Shown here: positions 32,884 to 43,045 of the stretch, piece after piece
Layout of the letters: each line of letters starts with the position of its first letter
How positions within the stretch are numbered: position 1 is the stretch's first letter
DNA from: Nitrospira_D sp019636945
Lineage (GTDB): Bacteria; Nitrospirota; Nitrospiria; Nitrospirales; Nitrospiraceae
Length of the DNA: 64,000 nt
Reading direction: 5' to 3'
NCBI RefSeq assembly: GCF_047338595.1
Contig: NZ_JBLFBO010000001.1
Span: 248,001-312,000 of the forward strand
Notes under the pieces: model-generated
The model's database searches: none
Seen by the model: only the letters and a program-made list of their open reading frames with translations
Told to the model about the DNA's origin: nothing
Translations under genes and position numbers: made by a program

Positions 32884-34319
32884 AATCATTGCGCAGTCTG
32901 ATCAGTTGGTCCGCCTTCGTTCTGATGGCCGGGCTTCTCCTGTTTTCCGGGCTTGTGTATGCCGCCAGTGAAACCCTGCTGCAACGGTTCGTCGACGGGC
33001 GCCTGCTGGTGCTGGCGGAGAGTCTGGCCGAGTTCGTGGAGCAGTATCCGGATATTCTCGAAAAGCATGACCGCAAAATTGCTCCCACGAATGAATTGAC
33101 CCAAAGCCTGACGGAACAGCACGTATTGCCTGATGTCACGCATGCCCTTCGCATCTTTTCGACGGATGGCCGACTTCTGTGGAGCAGCCCCCATGCTTCC
33201 CCGCAAGACTCGCTGTCCCCCCGCGTGCTTGAGCGAGTCCGCATTTCGACGCTTGTCTTCGATACGCTGACCGCACCGGACGGCGTTCCTGCACGACATC
33301 TCTTCCTGCCTCTTGTCGTACAGGGTGGACGTCTCCGGTATGTGTTGCAGGCGGAAACGTCCTTGCTGCACTACCAGGAAACGCTCCATGGGCTCGTGTT
33401 CTTGCTCAGCCTTGGATCCGGCGCCACGCTGTTTGTGGCATGGGTGGGAAGTCTTTGGTTGGCCAAGAAAGTGCTGGCCCCGATTGAGACCCTGTGCAAG
33501 GGAGCCGAGACCATGTCGGAGGCCGACCTTGGGAAACGCCTGGCGCTCGATTCACCCTATCGAGAATTCCGGCGACTCACCCAGGCGGTGAATTCCGTAT
33601 TGGATCAATTCCAGCGCGGAAGTGAAGTCCAGCGAAATTTTTGTGAAATCGCCGCCCACGAAATGAAAACGCCCCTGACCATCCTTCAGGGAAACCTCGA
33701 AGTGGCACTCATGAAAGCCCGGACGACCGAAGAGTATCACGAGGTGCTGCTCAACAACCTCCAACAGGTCGACCGGCTCATCGCGTTAACCCGTCCCTTG
33801 TTGACTCTGGCAAAGTTCACCAGTAGCAAACCTCCGGTTAACCTCGTGCCCCTTGCTTTGGAGCCGTTGATTCAAGAGCTTATCGATGAGTTGATACTCT
33901 TGGCGGATGACCGTCAGATCACGTTGACGTTCGAGTCCCAGCCGGTGCCCTCTGTGCTCGGTGACGCACAGTGGCTCAAGCAAGCCCTGATCAACTTGCT
34001 GGACAACGCGTTACGGTACACACCCTCGGGCGGATCCGTGACCGTTCGTCTGCATGCAGTCGGACGTGAGGTTGCCATCGCCGTCGAAGATACGGGTCAT
34101 GGGATCGAGCCGGAGAATATTCCGCATCTCTTCGAACGTTTCTACCGAACCGATTGGGCGCGGGCGAAAGATGCCGGCGGGACTGGTCTTGGGCTCCCCA
34201 TTGTGAAGGAAATCATGGAAACCCATGGTGGGAGCATTTCCGTCACCAGCGAGGTCAACAAAGGGTCTGTCTTCACCCTGCGGTTGCCCATGCTTGCTCC
34301 TCTCTCCAGCTCCACCTAA
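32880..34319 (+). CDS. Membrane sensor histidine kinase, 479 aa
   Basis: It has a TM helix at about 8-28, a periplasmic sensor region (30-160), a second TM at about 168-192 and a HAMP-like segment (KKVLAPIETLCKGAETMSEA). The dimerisation/phosphoacceptor H-box is EIAAHEMKTPLTILQG, the N-box INLLDNALRYTPS and the G-boxes DTGHGIEPE and GGTGLGLPIV. The coupled regulator is its partner. The periplasmic part has no recognisable ligand domain. Confidence 0.92.
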   Translation: MKSLRSLISWSAFVLMAGLLLFSGLVYAASETLLQRFVDGRLLVLAESLAEFVEQYPDILEKHDRKIAPTNELTQSLTEQHVLPDVTHALRIFSTDGRLLWSSPHASPQDSLSPRVLERVRISTLVFDTLTAPDGVPARHLFLPLVVQGGRLRYVLQAETSLLHYQETLHGLVFLLSLGSGATLFVAWVGSLWLAKKVLAPIETLCKGAETMSEADLGKRLALDSPYREFRRLTQAVNSVLDQFQRGSEVQRNFCEIAAHEMKTPLTILQGNLEVALMKARTTEEYHEVLLNNLQQVDRLIALTRPLLTLAKFTSSKPPVNLVPLALEPLIQELIDELILLADDRQITLTFESQPVPSVLGDAQWLKQALINLLDNALRYTPSGGSVTVRLHAVGREVAIAVEDTGHGIEPENIPHLFERFYRTDWARAKDAGGTGLGLPIVKEIMETHGGSISVTSEVNKGSVFTLRLPMLAPLSSST

Positions 34320-35126
34320 TTAACAGAACGCTCGGCTAAATCCTCTTCGACCGGTGATATTTCTCATCGCCAAAGGAGCCTAGTTTATAGCACTCCCCGA
34401 CATGCCACAAGCTTAGCCGGTGCTGCTGTTGTGTGCGAGGAAATGAGTCCTACTCTCGTACCCTGAACTGGTTCTGCACATGATGCGAAAGCAAGTATGG
34501 TGGCCTTTTCGAGCGTGCTGTTCGGTCGTTTGGCTGACCCCTTAACCACGGAGCAACCCCGAACGTGCAGACTTCTTCGCGTTATCAATCTGTTCCAGCA
34601 ACATGGCCGGACCAGTTCTATATGAAGAACTCTTCATGATCTCCTCACGGTAGCTTCATCTTGACAGCGTATTCTTATAAAAAAGAGAAGGGGGGTGAAG
34701 AACGATCATGGTCTCCTTTATTGAAGTGTTCATCTTGGTCAGCATCTTCGGCGTGTTGTACGCAATGTTGCAGCTCTCACGAGGGTAATCGGAACAGCCC
34801 CGTTGTTGGGTCGTGCCCTTGTCTGGCCGGCAGACCGCAGTATTGAAGTAAGAAGGTCTACCTTCTTTGGAGGTCCCAGCAGGAACCCACCGGGGTGTCA
34901 CTGGGGAGAGGACGGGCTACGTAAGAAGCGGATCCTTTCGGACCTTCCGCAGTCTCAAACCAGGCATGCAGAAGGCAGCGGTGAGGTCGGGTTCTGTCGG
35001 CGAAGCGGAATGTGGTTCGGTTCGATGGAAGGTGGGTAGATGACTCCATCATGATCGGAACGCTCTCTGCTCTCTGACCATGAGGCTCTCCCCTGCTTAA
35101 ACGGCTGTCGCTCTACCCCACTCTCA
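34320..35126. other. 800-base stretch with no large gene (one short reading frame noted)
   Basis: Between the kinase stop and the smpB stop I see only the 26-codon frame at 34708. Candidate short frames on both strands lack ribosome sites or domains. I looked for tmRNA because of smpB but found neither an acceptor stem with an encoded tag nor a T arm. The segment 34800-35060 contains several GGAGG and CCAGCAGG-type strings that could fold, but no known RNA family is recognised. Confidence 0.4.
34708..34788 (+). CDS. 26-aa single-pass membrane microprotein
   Basis: The frame reads MVSFIEVFILVSIFGVLYAM followed by LQLSRG, so nearly all of it is one hydrophobic helix ending in a basic cap. GAAGGGGGGTGAAGAA lies 8-22 bases before the ATG, a plausible ribosome site. 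Proteins of this size act as accessory subunits of membrane complexes. It has no visible partner; the match is by composition only. Confidence 0.45.
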   Translation: MVSFIEVFILVSIFGVLYAMLQLSRG

Positions 35127-35600
35127 TTACTTTCTCTCCTTGATCGCCCGTTCTACTTCACGCCCTGCTTCACGAGCCCTGATGGAATCACGGCGATCAT
35201 GCTGCTTTTTCCCCTTCGCCAATCCGAGTTCAACCTTCGCCTGGCCTCGTTCTGAGAAGTAGATTCGGAGCGGAATCAGCGTGAGCCCCTTCTGCTGTGT
35301 CTTTCCGAGGAGCTTGTTGATCTCCTTTCGATGAAGAAGCAATTTGCGAGTTCTGACCGGGTCATGGTTCATAATATTGCCGTGACTATAGGGACTGATG
35401 TGGCAGTGGTAGAGAAAGACCTCGCCGTCTTTGACACCCGCATAACTGTCTTGCAGGTTCACTCGTCTGTCCCGAAGCGATTTCACCTCGGTACCTTTGA
35501 GCACAATCCCGGCTTCGAATTTGTCTTCGATAAAATAATCGTGGTAGGCTTTCCGGTTGGTGGCCACCACCTTCTGTTGATCTTCTTTGTCTTTCGCCAT
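35127..35600 (-). CDS. smpB: SsrA-binding protein SmpB
   Basis: SmpB escorts tmRNA to stalled ribosomes. The fold signatures NRKAYHDYFIEDKFEAG, VLKGTEVKSLR, NHDPVRTRKLLLHR, GLTLIPLRIYF and VELGLAKGKKQHDRR are all present, with the basic C-terminal tail that reads the decoding centre. Length 157 is normal. It is divergent from the DUF721 gene and lies 600 bases from gyrA. Confidence 0.95.
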   Translation of the reverse strand: MAKDKEDQQKVVATNRKAYHDYFIEDKFEAGIVLKGTEVKSLRDRRVNLQDSYAGVKDGEVFLYHCHISPYSHGNIMNHDPVRTRKLLLHRKEINKLLGKTQQKGLTLIPLRIYFSERGQAKVELGLAKGKKQHDRRDSIRAREAGREVERAIKERK

Positions 35601-35652
35601 ACCCAGACACCACTACCTTGATCTCGGTCTTCGCGAGCGCCTATGATACCGG

Positions 35653-36153
35653 ATGGCTCGCCCCGGCACCCTCGATTCTTTCGGCACGATTCTGTCCGGT
35701 CTGTCCAAACGACTTGGCCTTGAATCGAGACTGGTGGAGCTGCGCTTGCAGCATCAGTGGCGCGATATCGTCGGTGAGCCCATGGCGTCCCACACCTGGC
35801 CGGCCAATATTCGATTCAAAAAGCTGTATTTGACCGTCAGGAATTCCGTCTGGCTTCAACAATTGACCTTTCTCAAACCGGCTCTCCTCACAAAACTACA
35901 GGCAGACGTTGATCCCGAACTCGTGACGGACATTGTCGGTCGTGTCGGAGAGCTTCCGAACGATCTGGCAGTACCCCCGGGTGATCTCGATCCCGATATC
36001 CGATCGGCGCAGTCCGAGAGCTCATGGGCTGAAGTCGTGACACACACCACGACCATCCAAGACCCCTCGCTTCGCGAGCGATTTAGAGAGGTGATATCGC
36101 GATACCCTCAGGTTCCGCCTCAACCGGCAAAGGGTCCGTCACGCGCCCCTTGA
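35653..36153 (+). CDS. DUF721/DciA-like protein
   Basis: The N-terminal half (VELRLQHQWRDIVGEPMASH, WPANIRFKKLYLTVRNSVW) is the DUF721 domain. DciA proteins of this family load the DnaB helicase in bacteria lacking DnaC/DnaI. The location in the dnaA-gyrA neighbourhood supports that. Residues after about 100 are variable and probably flexible. Its 3' end overlaps the minus-strand gene at 36083 by 71 bases, an unusual convergent overlap. Confidence 0.8.
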   Translation: MARPGTLDSFGTILSGLSKRLGLESRLVELRLQHQWRDIVGEPMASHTWPANIRFKKLYLTVRNSVWLQQLTFLKPALLTKLQADVDPELVTDIVGRVGELPNDLAVPPGDLDPDIRSAQSESSWAEVVTHTTTIQDPSLRERFREVISRYPQVPPQPAKGPSRAP

Positions 36154-36691
36154 ATAGGACCCGGGTCTCGATGGAAATTCGTCCGCCCTGTGGCATTGGA
36201 CCGAGACCACCGTCTTCCTCCTGATCCAGCAATCGATAATATCCGCGCATAGCCCTTTCATAGTCTTTGGCCACGGAGGCATCTCCAGCCAGATACTTAG
36301 CTAGGACATCCGGATCGGTCCATCCATGATCATCAAATACGTAAATCATGATTTGCTTGTATGACCCATCTGGATCGCCAGGAGTCGTGGGATAGATCTT
36401 CATCCGAGCGAAATCATGGGTCTGGTGGCCGACCTTTCGAAAGCGTTTCACCAACGACTCCACCTCTTCATCGGTTGTACCACGAGGAACGTCCGTCACG
36501 ACGAGAAGGCCGGATTGTGCACCGACCGTATAGGGAGGAATCGATCGATCAGGACGGCTCAGATACATACCTCCCCAGATTAAGGCAAACGATCCGACAA
36601 AGACGCTGAGGGCGAACTTGACGACAATGTCGAGGGGCTTCTTGGTCTTTTGGTCATTCGGAGGCATAGAAGCAGAGAGCGGTTTGGACAT
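36083..36691 (-). CDS. Membrane-anchored hypothetical protein downstream of gyrA, 202 aa
   Basis: One TM segment lies at residues about 25-45 (VVKFALSVFVGSFALIWGGM), followed by a soluble domain with LLVVTDVPRGTTDEEVESLV, IYVFDDHGWTDPDVL and an acidic EEDGGLGP stretch. No known family. The start MSKPLSA at 36691 lies 16 bases after the gyrA stop; the frame extends further up but overlaps gyrA. Its 3' end overlaps the DUF721 gene on the other strand. Confidence 0.55.
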   Translation of the reverse strand: MSKPLSASMPPNDQKTKKPLDIVVKFALSVFVGSFALIWGGMYLSRPDRSIPPYTVGAQSGLLVVTDVPRGTTDEEVESLVKRFRKVGHQTHDFARMKIYPTTPGDPDGSYKQIMIYVFDDHGWTDPDVLAKYLAGDASVAKDYERAMRGYYRLLDQEEDGGLGPMPQGGRISIETRVLFKGRVTDPLPVEAEPEGIAISPL

Positions 36692-36707
36692 CGAATGACC
36701 GGTTGGC

Positions 36708-39194
36708 TTAATCCGATGAGTTCTCGGGGGTGTCCTCCGACGTAGCATCCTCTCGTTCGGCGGCGTCCGCCAATCTGGCCACGGCGACGACTCGGTCTCC
36801 TTCGCCATCGAGATCGAGAAGCCGAACACCTTGGGTGTTCCGTCCGATTTCGCGGATATCATCCACTTTGCAGCGCAGCACTTTCCCCTGCGCAGCCATC
36901 AGCATGATCTGATCGTCATCTCGTACTTGAAGGAACCCCACGGCCAATCCGTTTCGTTCAGTGGTCTTGACGCTGATGATGCCTTTTCCGCCGCGTCCCT
37001 GTATTCGATATTCGCCCACCGGTGTCCGCTTGCCGTAACCACCTTCTGTCACGGTCAAGATCGAGGTGGTCGAATCCGGAGTAATGGTTTCCATTCCGAT
37101 GACTTCGTTGCCCTCTTCGAGTGTGATCCCTTTCACACCGTGCGCCATCCGACCCATCGACCGCACTTCCTCTTCTTTGAATCGGATCGTAATGCCTTGG
37201 CGCGTCCCCAATAAAATTTCGCGCTGCCCATCGGTCAGTTGAGCCCCGATCAACTTATCCCCGCCTTCGAGTCCTAGCGCGATGATCCCGCCCTGCCTGG
37301 GGTTGCTGAATGCGGACAATTCCGTTTTCTTGATGATCCCCTTTTTGGTCGCCATCACGATATAGCGGTCATCACGAAACTCTTTGACCGGCAAGGTTGC
37401 GGTCACCTTTTCACTCCCGGCCAAGGCAAGCAGATTGACGAGCGCTTTCCCTTTCGCTGACCGGCTGGCTTCTGGAATCTCATGGACTTTCAGCCAGTAG
37501 ACCTTTCCGGCATCGCTAAAAAACAGGAGCGAATCGTGGGTGGAGGCGGAAAAGAGCGTTTCGACGAAATCCTCCTCCTTAATCCCCATCCCGATCTTGC
37601 CTTTCCCTCCGCGTCGCTGAGCCCGGTAGAGGGACACGGCATTTCGCTTGATGTATCCGGAATGCGAGATCGTGACGATCACCTCTTCTGCTGCAATCAG
37701 ATCTTCGAGACTAATCTCGGCTTCTTCCTTGACGATCTGGGTCCGGCGGTCATCTTTGTACGCTTCGCGAATCTCAGTAAGCTCGTTCTGGATGATGGTG
37801 CGCACCAACGACTCGCTGGCCAACACGGATTTCAGATATTCAATCTGCTTGAGCACCTCCTGATACTCTTCAATGAGTTTGGTCCGCTCCAGTTGCGTCA
37901 AACGCTGCAGCCGCATGTCGAGAATCGCAGTGGCTTGGATCTCGGTCAGACCAAATTCCCGCATCAACCCTGCACGGGCTTCGTCAGGTGACTGCGATCG
38001 TCTGATGAGCGCGATGACGGCGTCAAGATGATCGAGGGCGATCTTGAGTCCTTCGAGAATATGCGCCCGTTCTTCGGCCTTTCTGAGTTCGAAGGCGGTC
38101 CGCCTCACCACGACTTCGCGTCGATGCTCGAGGAAATGATGCAGGATCTGCTTGAGAGTGAGGATCTCCGGGCGATTGTTTACCAGCGCCAACATGATGA
38201 CCCCGAAGGTCGTCTCGAGTTGGGTATGTTTATACAGATTATTCAACACCACCAAGGGAATTTCATTCCGCTTCAGTTCGATAACCACCCGAACTCCTTC
38301 ACGATCAGACGATTCGTCTCGGAGATCGGAGATGCCTTTGATGCGATCGTCCTGGATCAACTCCGCGATCTTTTCGATCAGCTTGGCCTTGTTCACTTGG
38401 TAGGGAATTTCCGTGACGATGAGCCGTTCTCGCTCGGTACGTTCGTCGGTCTCGACCACGACCTTTGCGCGCAACTTCAAGAGCCCACGCCCCGTCTCGT
38501 AGGCTTCCTTGATCCCACCCATGCCATAGATGAAGCCGGCCGTGGGAAAGTCCGGTCCGGGAATTTTCTTCATGAGTTGGGCGATCGTGACCTCGGGGTT
38601 CTCCAGCAACAGAAGGAGCCCATCAATAATTTCAGCAATGTTGTGCGTGGGAATATTGGTGGCGTAGCCGACTGCGATACCCCCCGCCCCATTGATCAAG
38701 AGGTTCGGCACTCTGGTCGGAAGCACCAATGGTTCTTGCCGCGACTCGTCATAGTTAGGGCCGAAATCGACGGTTTCTTTGTCGATATCGGCCAACATCT
38801 CCTCAGCCAGCTTGGTCATGCGGGCTTCGGTGTACCGCATAGCCGCCGGTGAGTCCCCGTCCATCGACCCATAGTTGCCTTGGCCGTCAACGAGGGGATA
38901 GCGCATGTTGAAGTCCTGCGCCATCCGCACGAGGGTGTCGTAGATAGCCGAATCCCCATGGGGGTGATAGTTCCCCATGATTTCGCCAACGATCTTGGCT
39001 GATTTGCGGTAGGCTCGATTGGAGGCCAAACCCATTTCACTCATTCCAAAGAGGATCCGCCGATGCACCGGCTTCAGCCCGTCACGGACATCAGGCAACG
39101 CCCGTCCCACGATGACGCTCATGGCGTAATCGAGATAGGAGGACTTCATCTCGTCTTCGATCGCGATATGACCTAACCGTTCATCAGGGGGCAT
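36708..39194 (-). CDS. gyrA: DNA gyrase subunit A
   Basis: The breakage-reunion domain has RILFGMSEMGL, HPHGDSAIYDTLVRMAQ (quinolone region with Ser and Asp-type positions unaltered) and the active-site Tyr in MRYTEARM (about 123). The GyrA box QRRGGKG near residue 525 marks it as gyrase and not topoisomerase IV. The six-bladed C-terminal domain continues to an acidic tail. It lies after gyrB with an 82-base gap. Length 828 is normal. Confidence 0.97.
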   Translation of the reverse strand: MPPDERLGHIAIEDEMKSSYLDYAMSVIVGRALPDVRDGLKPVHRRILFGMSEMGLASNRAYRKSAKIVGEIMGNYHPHGDSAIYDTLVRMAQDFNMRYPLVDGQGNYGSMDGDSPAAMRYTEARMTKLAEEMLADIDKETVDFGPNYDESRQEPLVLPTRVPNLLINGAGGIAVGYATNIPTHNIAEIIDGLLLLLENPEVTIAQLMKKIPGPDFPTAGFIYGMGGIKEAYETGRGLLKLRAKVVVETDERTERERLIVTEIPYQVNKAKLIEKIAELIQDDRIKGISDLRDESSDREGVRVVIELKRNEIPLVVLNNLYKHTQLETTFGVIMLALVNNRPEILTLKQILHHFLEHRREVVVRRTAFELRKAEERAHILEGLKIALDHLDAVIALIRRSQSPDEARAGLMREFGLTEIQATAILDMRLQRLTQLERTKLIEEYQEVLKQIEYLKSVLASESLVRTIIQNELTEIREAYKDDRRTQIVKEEAEISLEDLIAAEEVIVTISHSGYIKRNAVSLYRAQRRGGKGKIGMGIKEEDFVETLFSASTHDSLLFFSDAGKVYWLKVHEIPEASRSAKGKALVNLLALAGSEKVTATLPVKEFRDDRYIVMATKKGIIKKTELSAFSNPRQGGIIALGLEGGDKLIGAQLTDGQREILLGTRQGITIRFKEEEVRSMGRMAHGVKGITLEEGNEVIGMETITPDSTTSILTVTEGGYGKRTPVGEYRIQGRGGKGIISVKTTERNGLAVGFLQVRDDDQIMLMAAQGKVLRCKVDDIREIGRNTQGVRLLDLDGEGDRVVAVARLADAAEREDATSEDTPENSSD

Positions 39195-39276
39195 GTCTTC
39201 TCCTCAAAGCGCATAGCTATAAGCTTTCAGGCACCAGCTCCGGAAAGCTGATCGCTGAAGGCTAACAGCTTCCTAG

Positions 39277-41745
39277 CTAGACATCCAAATTCCGAACTTC
39301 GAGCGCATGGGTTTGAATGAAGTTGCGCCTCGGTTCAACCTCATCGCCCATCAAGATGGTAAAGATCTCATCCACGCCAGTGAGGTCTTCAAGAGTCACC
39401 CTCAGGAGCGTTCGTATTTCTGGGTTCATGGTCGTTTCCCAGAGCTGTCCCGGGTTCATTTCCCCGAGACCCTTATAGCGCTGAATGCTGAGGCCTTGCT
39501 TTCCCGTATCCAGAATGGCCTTCACCAACTCATCCGTGGATTGAAACGATTTTTCCTCGCCCTTGGCCTTGAGCTTGTACGGAGCCCGCCCCAGTCCGAT
39601 TGCAGAGGGCGTCAGTTTTTGGAGTTCCCGGAAGTCGGCGGACCCGACCAGGTCATGTGTCACTTCCAACTCATGGGTGACCCCGCTCGCGTGCAGTCGG
39701 CAGGCGACCTTGTTCGACTGGTGTTCCTCGTCCACGAGAATATCAACCGTTGGGGTCACATTCGGAAACACCACGGCCAGTGATTGCGTGACATTCTCGA
39801 TGGATCGTTGAAGAGCTGCACGATCCTTGAGCCGTTCGCGATCGAGCCCCGGTTCATCGACAAAGGCACGAAGCATTGCGGCCTCGTATGATTTCTTATT
39901 GAGACGACCGAGCAAGGTTTCGAAGGTAATCATTTTCTTCAGGATGGGCAGAAGCCGACGCCCGGTCACGTAACCCTGAGCTCCCTCCATAAAGAGTTCA
40001 ACGTCCTCGACTGCCAAGTCGGCGAGGTATTCGTTCAATAACCCTTCATCTTTGAGGTACCGCTCCGTCTTACCTTTCTTGACTTTGAACAGCGGCGGCT
40101 GCGCGATATAGATATACCCCCGTTCGATCAGCTCCGGCATCTGCCGGAAGAAGAACGTCAACAACAATGTCCGAATGTGGCTTCCGTCTACATCAGCATC
40201 GGTCATAAGAATGATCTTGTGGTACCGAGCTTTCGCAATATCGAACGCATCTTTCTCCGGCTTATCCCCTTCTTCCCGCCTACGACCGATCCCGGTGCCC
40301 AGCGCCATGATGAGCGTTCGGATCTCATCGCTGGAGAGCATCTTGTCGAACCGCGCCTTCTCCACATTCAAGATCTTTCCCTTGAGTGGCAAGATCGCCT
40401 GAAATTTGCGGTCACGTCCCTGTTTCGCAGATCCACCGGCTGAATCGCCTTCCACAATGTACAGCTCGCTCAACGCCGGGTCTTTTTCTGAGCAATCCGC
40501 CAATTTCCCTGGCAGCGAACCACCATCCAGGGCACTCTTGCGCCTGATCAGATCCTTTGCTTTCCGCGCCGCTTCTCTCGCACGAGCCGCGTCGACGGCC
40601 TTGCCAATGATCTTTTTGGCGACTGGAGGGTTTTCCTCAAAATAATTTCCCAAGGCCTCGTTGACCGCAGCCTCAACCACGCCCTTCACCTCACTGTTCC
40701 CGAGCTTGGCTTTAGTCTGGCCTTCGAACTGCGGATTGCGAACCTTGACACTCACCACCGACGTCAGTCCTTCCCGTACATCGTCTCCGGTGAGCGATTC
40801 GGTTTCTTTCTTGAGCAGGTCATTGGCATTGGCGTAATTATTGATCGTCCTGGTGAGGGCGGCTTTGAACCCGACCAAGTGCGTGCCGCCTTCCTTCGTA
40901 TTGATGTTGTTCGCAAACGAAAAGAGATTTTCGGCGTAGCTGTCGTTGTACTGAAGCGCCACTTCCAGAATCATTTCCGGCTTCTCGACTTTGACGTAGA
41001 TCGGCTTGTGCAGGGGTGTTTTGGCTTCGTTGAGGTGCTCAACGAAGGATACAATGCCGCCCTTGTACAAGAAGACCTGTTCTTTTGCCGGTTCTTTCCG
41101 TTCATCTCGGAGCGTGATGGCGAGACCCTTGTTCAAGAAAGCCAGTTCCCGCAGCCGCTGAGCCAACACATCAAAACTGAACTCCAGCGTTTCAAAGACT
41201 TGGCCGTCCGGCTTAAACCGGACCTTGGTTCCTCGGCGTTTGGTCTTGCCTGTGGCAGTGAGAGGTGCGTTGGGTTTCCCTCGTTCGTATCGCTGTTCGA
41301 ACACTTGGGCGTCCTGCCAGATCTCCAGCTCCAGCCACTCGGACAAGGCATTCACGACGGAGATGCCCACTCCATGTAGACCGCCGGAGACGGTGTACGC
41401 GCCCTGTTCGAACTTGCCTCCCGCATGGAGAACGGTGAGAGCGACTTCGGCCGCAGACTTCTTCTGTGTCGGATGCATCCCGGTGGGGATTCCGCGCCCG
41501 TTGTCGGTCACCGTCACGCTTCCGTCGATGTGGATGGTCACCTCGATGGCTTCCCCGAATCCCGCCATATGTTCATCGACGCTGTTGTCGACGACTTCAT
41601 AGACGAGATGATGTAATCCATCGACTCCGGTGCTGCCGATGTACATCGCTGGCCGTTTGCGGACCGCATCGAGTCCTTCGAGGACTTTAATTTGATCAGC
41701 ACTATAGCTATCAGACTTGGTTGGAGACTGTTCTTCCGTGGCCAT
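39277..41745 (-). CDS. gyrB: DNA gyrase subunit B
   Basis: The GHKL ATPase has EVVDNSVDEHMAGF, NGRGIPTG and VSGGLHGVGISVVNAL. The TOPRIM domain has LYIVEGDSAGGSAKQGRDR, DADVDGSHIRTLLL and the QRYKGLGEMNPGQLW C-terminus. Length 822 is slightly above E. coli. It supplies ATP hydrolysis for supercoiling together with gyrA, next in the same direction. Confidence 0.97.
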   Translation of the reverse strand: MATEEQSPTKSDSYSADQIKVLEGLDAVRKRPAMYIGSTGVDGLHHLVYEVVDNSVDEHMAGFGEAIEVTIHIDGSVTVTDNGRGIPTGMHPTQKKSAAEVALTVLHAGGKFEQGAYTVSGGLHGVGISVVNALSEWLELEIWQDAQVFEQRYERGKPNAPLTATGKTKRRGTKVRFKPDGQVFETLEFSFDVLAQRLRELAFLNKGLAITLRDERKEPAKEQVFLYKGGIVSFVEHLNEAKTPLHKPIYVKVEKPEMILEVALQYNDSYAENLFSFANNINTKEGGTHLVGFKAALTRTINNYANANDLLKKETESLTGDDVREGLTSVVSVKVRNPQFEGQTKAKLGNSEVKGVVEAAVNEALGNYFEENPPVAKKIIGKAVDAARAREAARKAKDLIRRKSALDGGSLPGKLADCSEKDPALSELYIVEGDSAGGSAKQGRDRKFQAILPLKGKILNVEKARFDKMLSSDEIRTLIMALGTGIGRRREEGDKPEKDAFDIAKARYHKIILMTDADVDGSHIRTLLLTFFFRQMPELIERGYIYIAQPPLFKVKKGKTERYLKDEGLLNEYLADLAVEDVELFMEGAQGYVTGRRLLPILKKMITFETLLGRLNKKSYEAAMLRAFVDEPGLDRERLKDRAALQRSIENVTQSLAVVFPNVTPTVDILVDEEHQSNKVACRLHASGVTHELEVTHDLVGSADFRELQKLTPSAIGLGRAPYKLKAKGEEKSFQSTDELVKAILDTGKQGLSIQRYKGLGEMNPGQLWETTMNPEIRTLLRVTLEDLTGVDEIFTILMGDEVEPRRNFIQTHALEVRNLDV

Positions 41746-41888
41746 CCGCTACCTATTCCATCCTCGTGATCAGAGGACTTATGTCAGTTTGGGACAAGGT
41801 TTTCGTCCATGGGGTAATATCTAGGATACGATATGTGGAGCCACCCAGAAAGAGAGGAACGATGATCCTGCGTGCGTCCAGCATTCCG

Positions 41889-43022
41889 CTAAATCTTCAC
41901 CGGCATGACAACACACTTGAAACCGGGGCTCTCCGGTTCCTGAACCAGACAGGGACTCAGCGGGGTTTCCATCTGGAGCGAAATCGTTTCTCCCTCCATC
42001 ACGCTAAAGACATCCAGGAGGTACCGAGCGTTGAAGCCGGTCGTCAAGCTTTCTCCCTCGTAGCGGGCTGGCAATTCTTCGGTCGCTTCGCCGAAATCAG
42101 GGCTGGCAGAAAATAGCGTCATCTTGCCGGGTCCAAAGGAAAGTTTTACCGCGCTGGCCTTGTCTTTCGACAAGACCGACACACGACGCAGGGCACTCTC
42201 CAAATCTGTCCGATTGACGCTGATGGTTTTGCCTCCATCTTTTGGGATGACCTGTTGGTAGTTCGGATAATTGCCCTCCATCAGCCGTGACGTCAGGAGC
42301 AGGCCGCTCTTCCGAAAGATCATGAGATTTTTCGAGAACCCGATGAGCGGTTCACCATCTCCGCCTTCTTCCAAGAGATGCCGGATTTCGTGCGCGGCTT
42401 TCTTGGGAATAATCGCTTTCATTTCCTGCGGAACGCCCGTCGCCTTGGCCCCCGCTTTGCCGACCTCTTGTTCTGCAACAGCCAGACGATGGCCGTCCGT
42501 GCCGACTAATCGGAGCGTCGTCTTCTTATCAGTGACAATCAACGTGACCAATAGCCCGTTCAGAATGTACCGAGCATCGTTGTCTCCTGCTGCAAAGAGC
42601 GTCTTTCGAATCAATTCGAGCAGACCGTCTCCCGCCAACGGCATTAATCCCTCTCGCTCGATCGCCGGTAACGCCGGATAATCGGAGCTGGGGAGGCCCA
42701 CGATTTTAAATTGGCTCCTCCCCGCCTGAATCGTCGTCCAGTTATTGTCCGTTGCCGTCAACTCGATGTCACCAGCCGGTAACTCCTTCACGATTTCAAA
42801 GAGTTTCCTAGCTGATATGGTGACCCCTCCTGTCGATAACACCGTCGCCTTGTACAGACCTCTCATGCCGAGCTCAAGGTCTGTCGCCACAATCTCGACA
42901 CCATCCTGCTTGGCTTCCAGCAGGATATTCGACAGAATGGGCATGGTGTTGCGTTTTTCCACGACGCCCTGCACACGCTGAAGGCCCGTCAACAACTCGT
43001 CTCGCCCGATCCGTACTTTCAT
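41889..43022 (-). CDS. dnaN: DNA polymerase III beta sliding clamp
   Basis: The protein begins MKVRIGRDELLTGLQRVQGV and ends in CLVQEPESPGFKCVVMPVKI, the typical C-terminal hydrophobic edge of the clamp (MPVRL-type). Three repeated domains fill 377 residues. I choose the ATG at 43022 with GGGGGAGC upstream instead of 43037. It starts 23 bases after the dnaA stop. Confidence 0.96.
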   Translation of the reverse strand: MKVRIGRDELLTGLQRVQGVVEKRNTMPILSNILLEAKQDGVEIVATDLELGMRGLYKATVLSTGGVTISARKLFEIVKELPAGDIELTATDNNWTTIQAGRSQFKIVGLPSSDYPALPAIEREGLMPLAGDGLLELIRKTLFAAGDNDARYILNGLLVTLIVTDKKTTLRLVGTDGHRLAVAEQEVGKAGAKATGVPQEMKAIIPKKAAHEIRHLLEEGGDGEPLIGFSKNLMIFRKSGLLLTSRLMEGNYPNYQQVIPKDGGKTISVNRTDLESALRRVSVLSKDKASAVKLSFGPGKMTLFSASPDFGEATEELPARYEGESLTTGFNARYLLDVFSVMEGETISLQMETPLSPCLVQEPESPGFKCVVMPVKI

Positions 43023-43045
43023 GGAATGCTCCCCCATCGACGTCG

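Noticed and set aside
34661..34681. TTGACA with TATAAA as a promoter for the microprotein
   Set aside because: The spacer is only 9 bases, too short for a sigma-70 promoter.
34320..35126. tmRNA next to smpB
   Set aside because: No tRNA-like ends, tag frame or encoded CCA were seen on either strand.
38028..38852. 274-residue plus-strand open frame
   Set aside because: It is antisense to gyrA and arises from high-GC codon bias.
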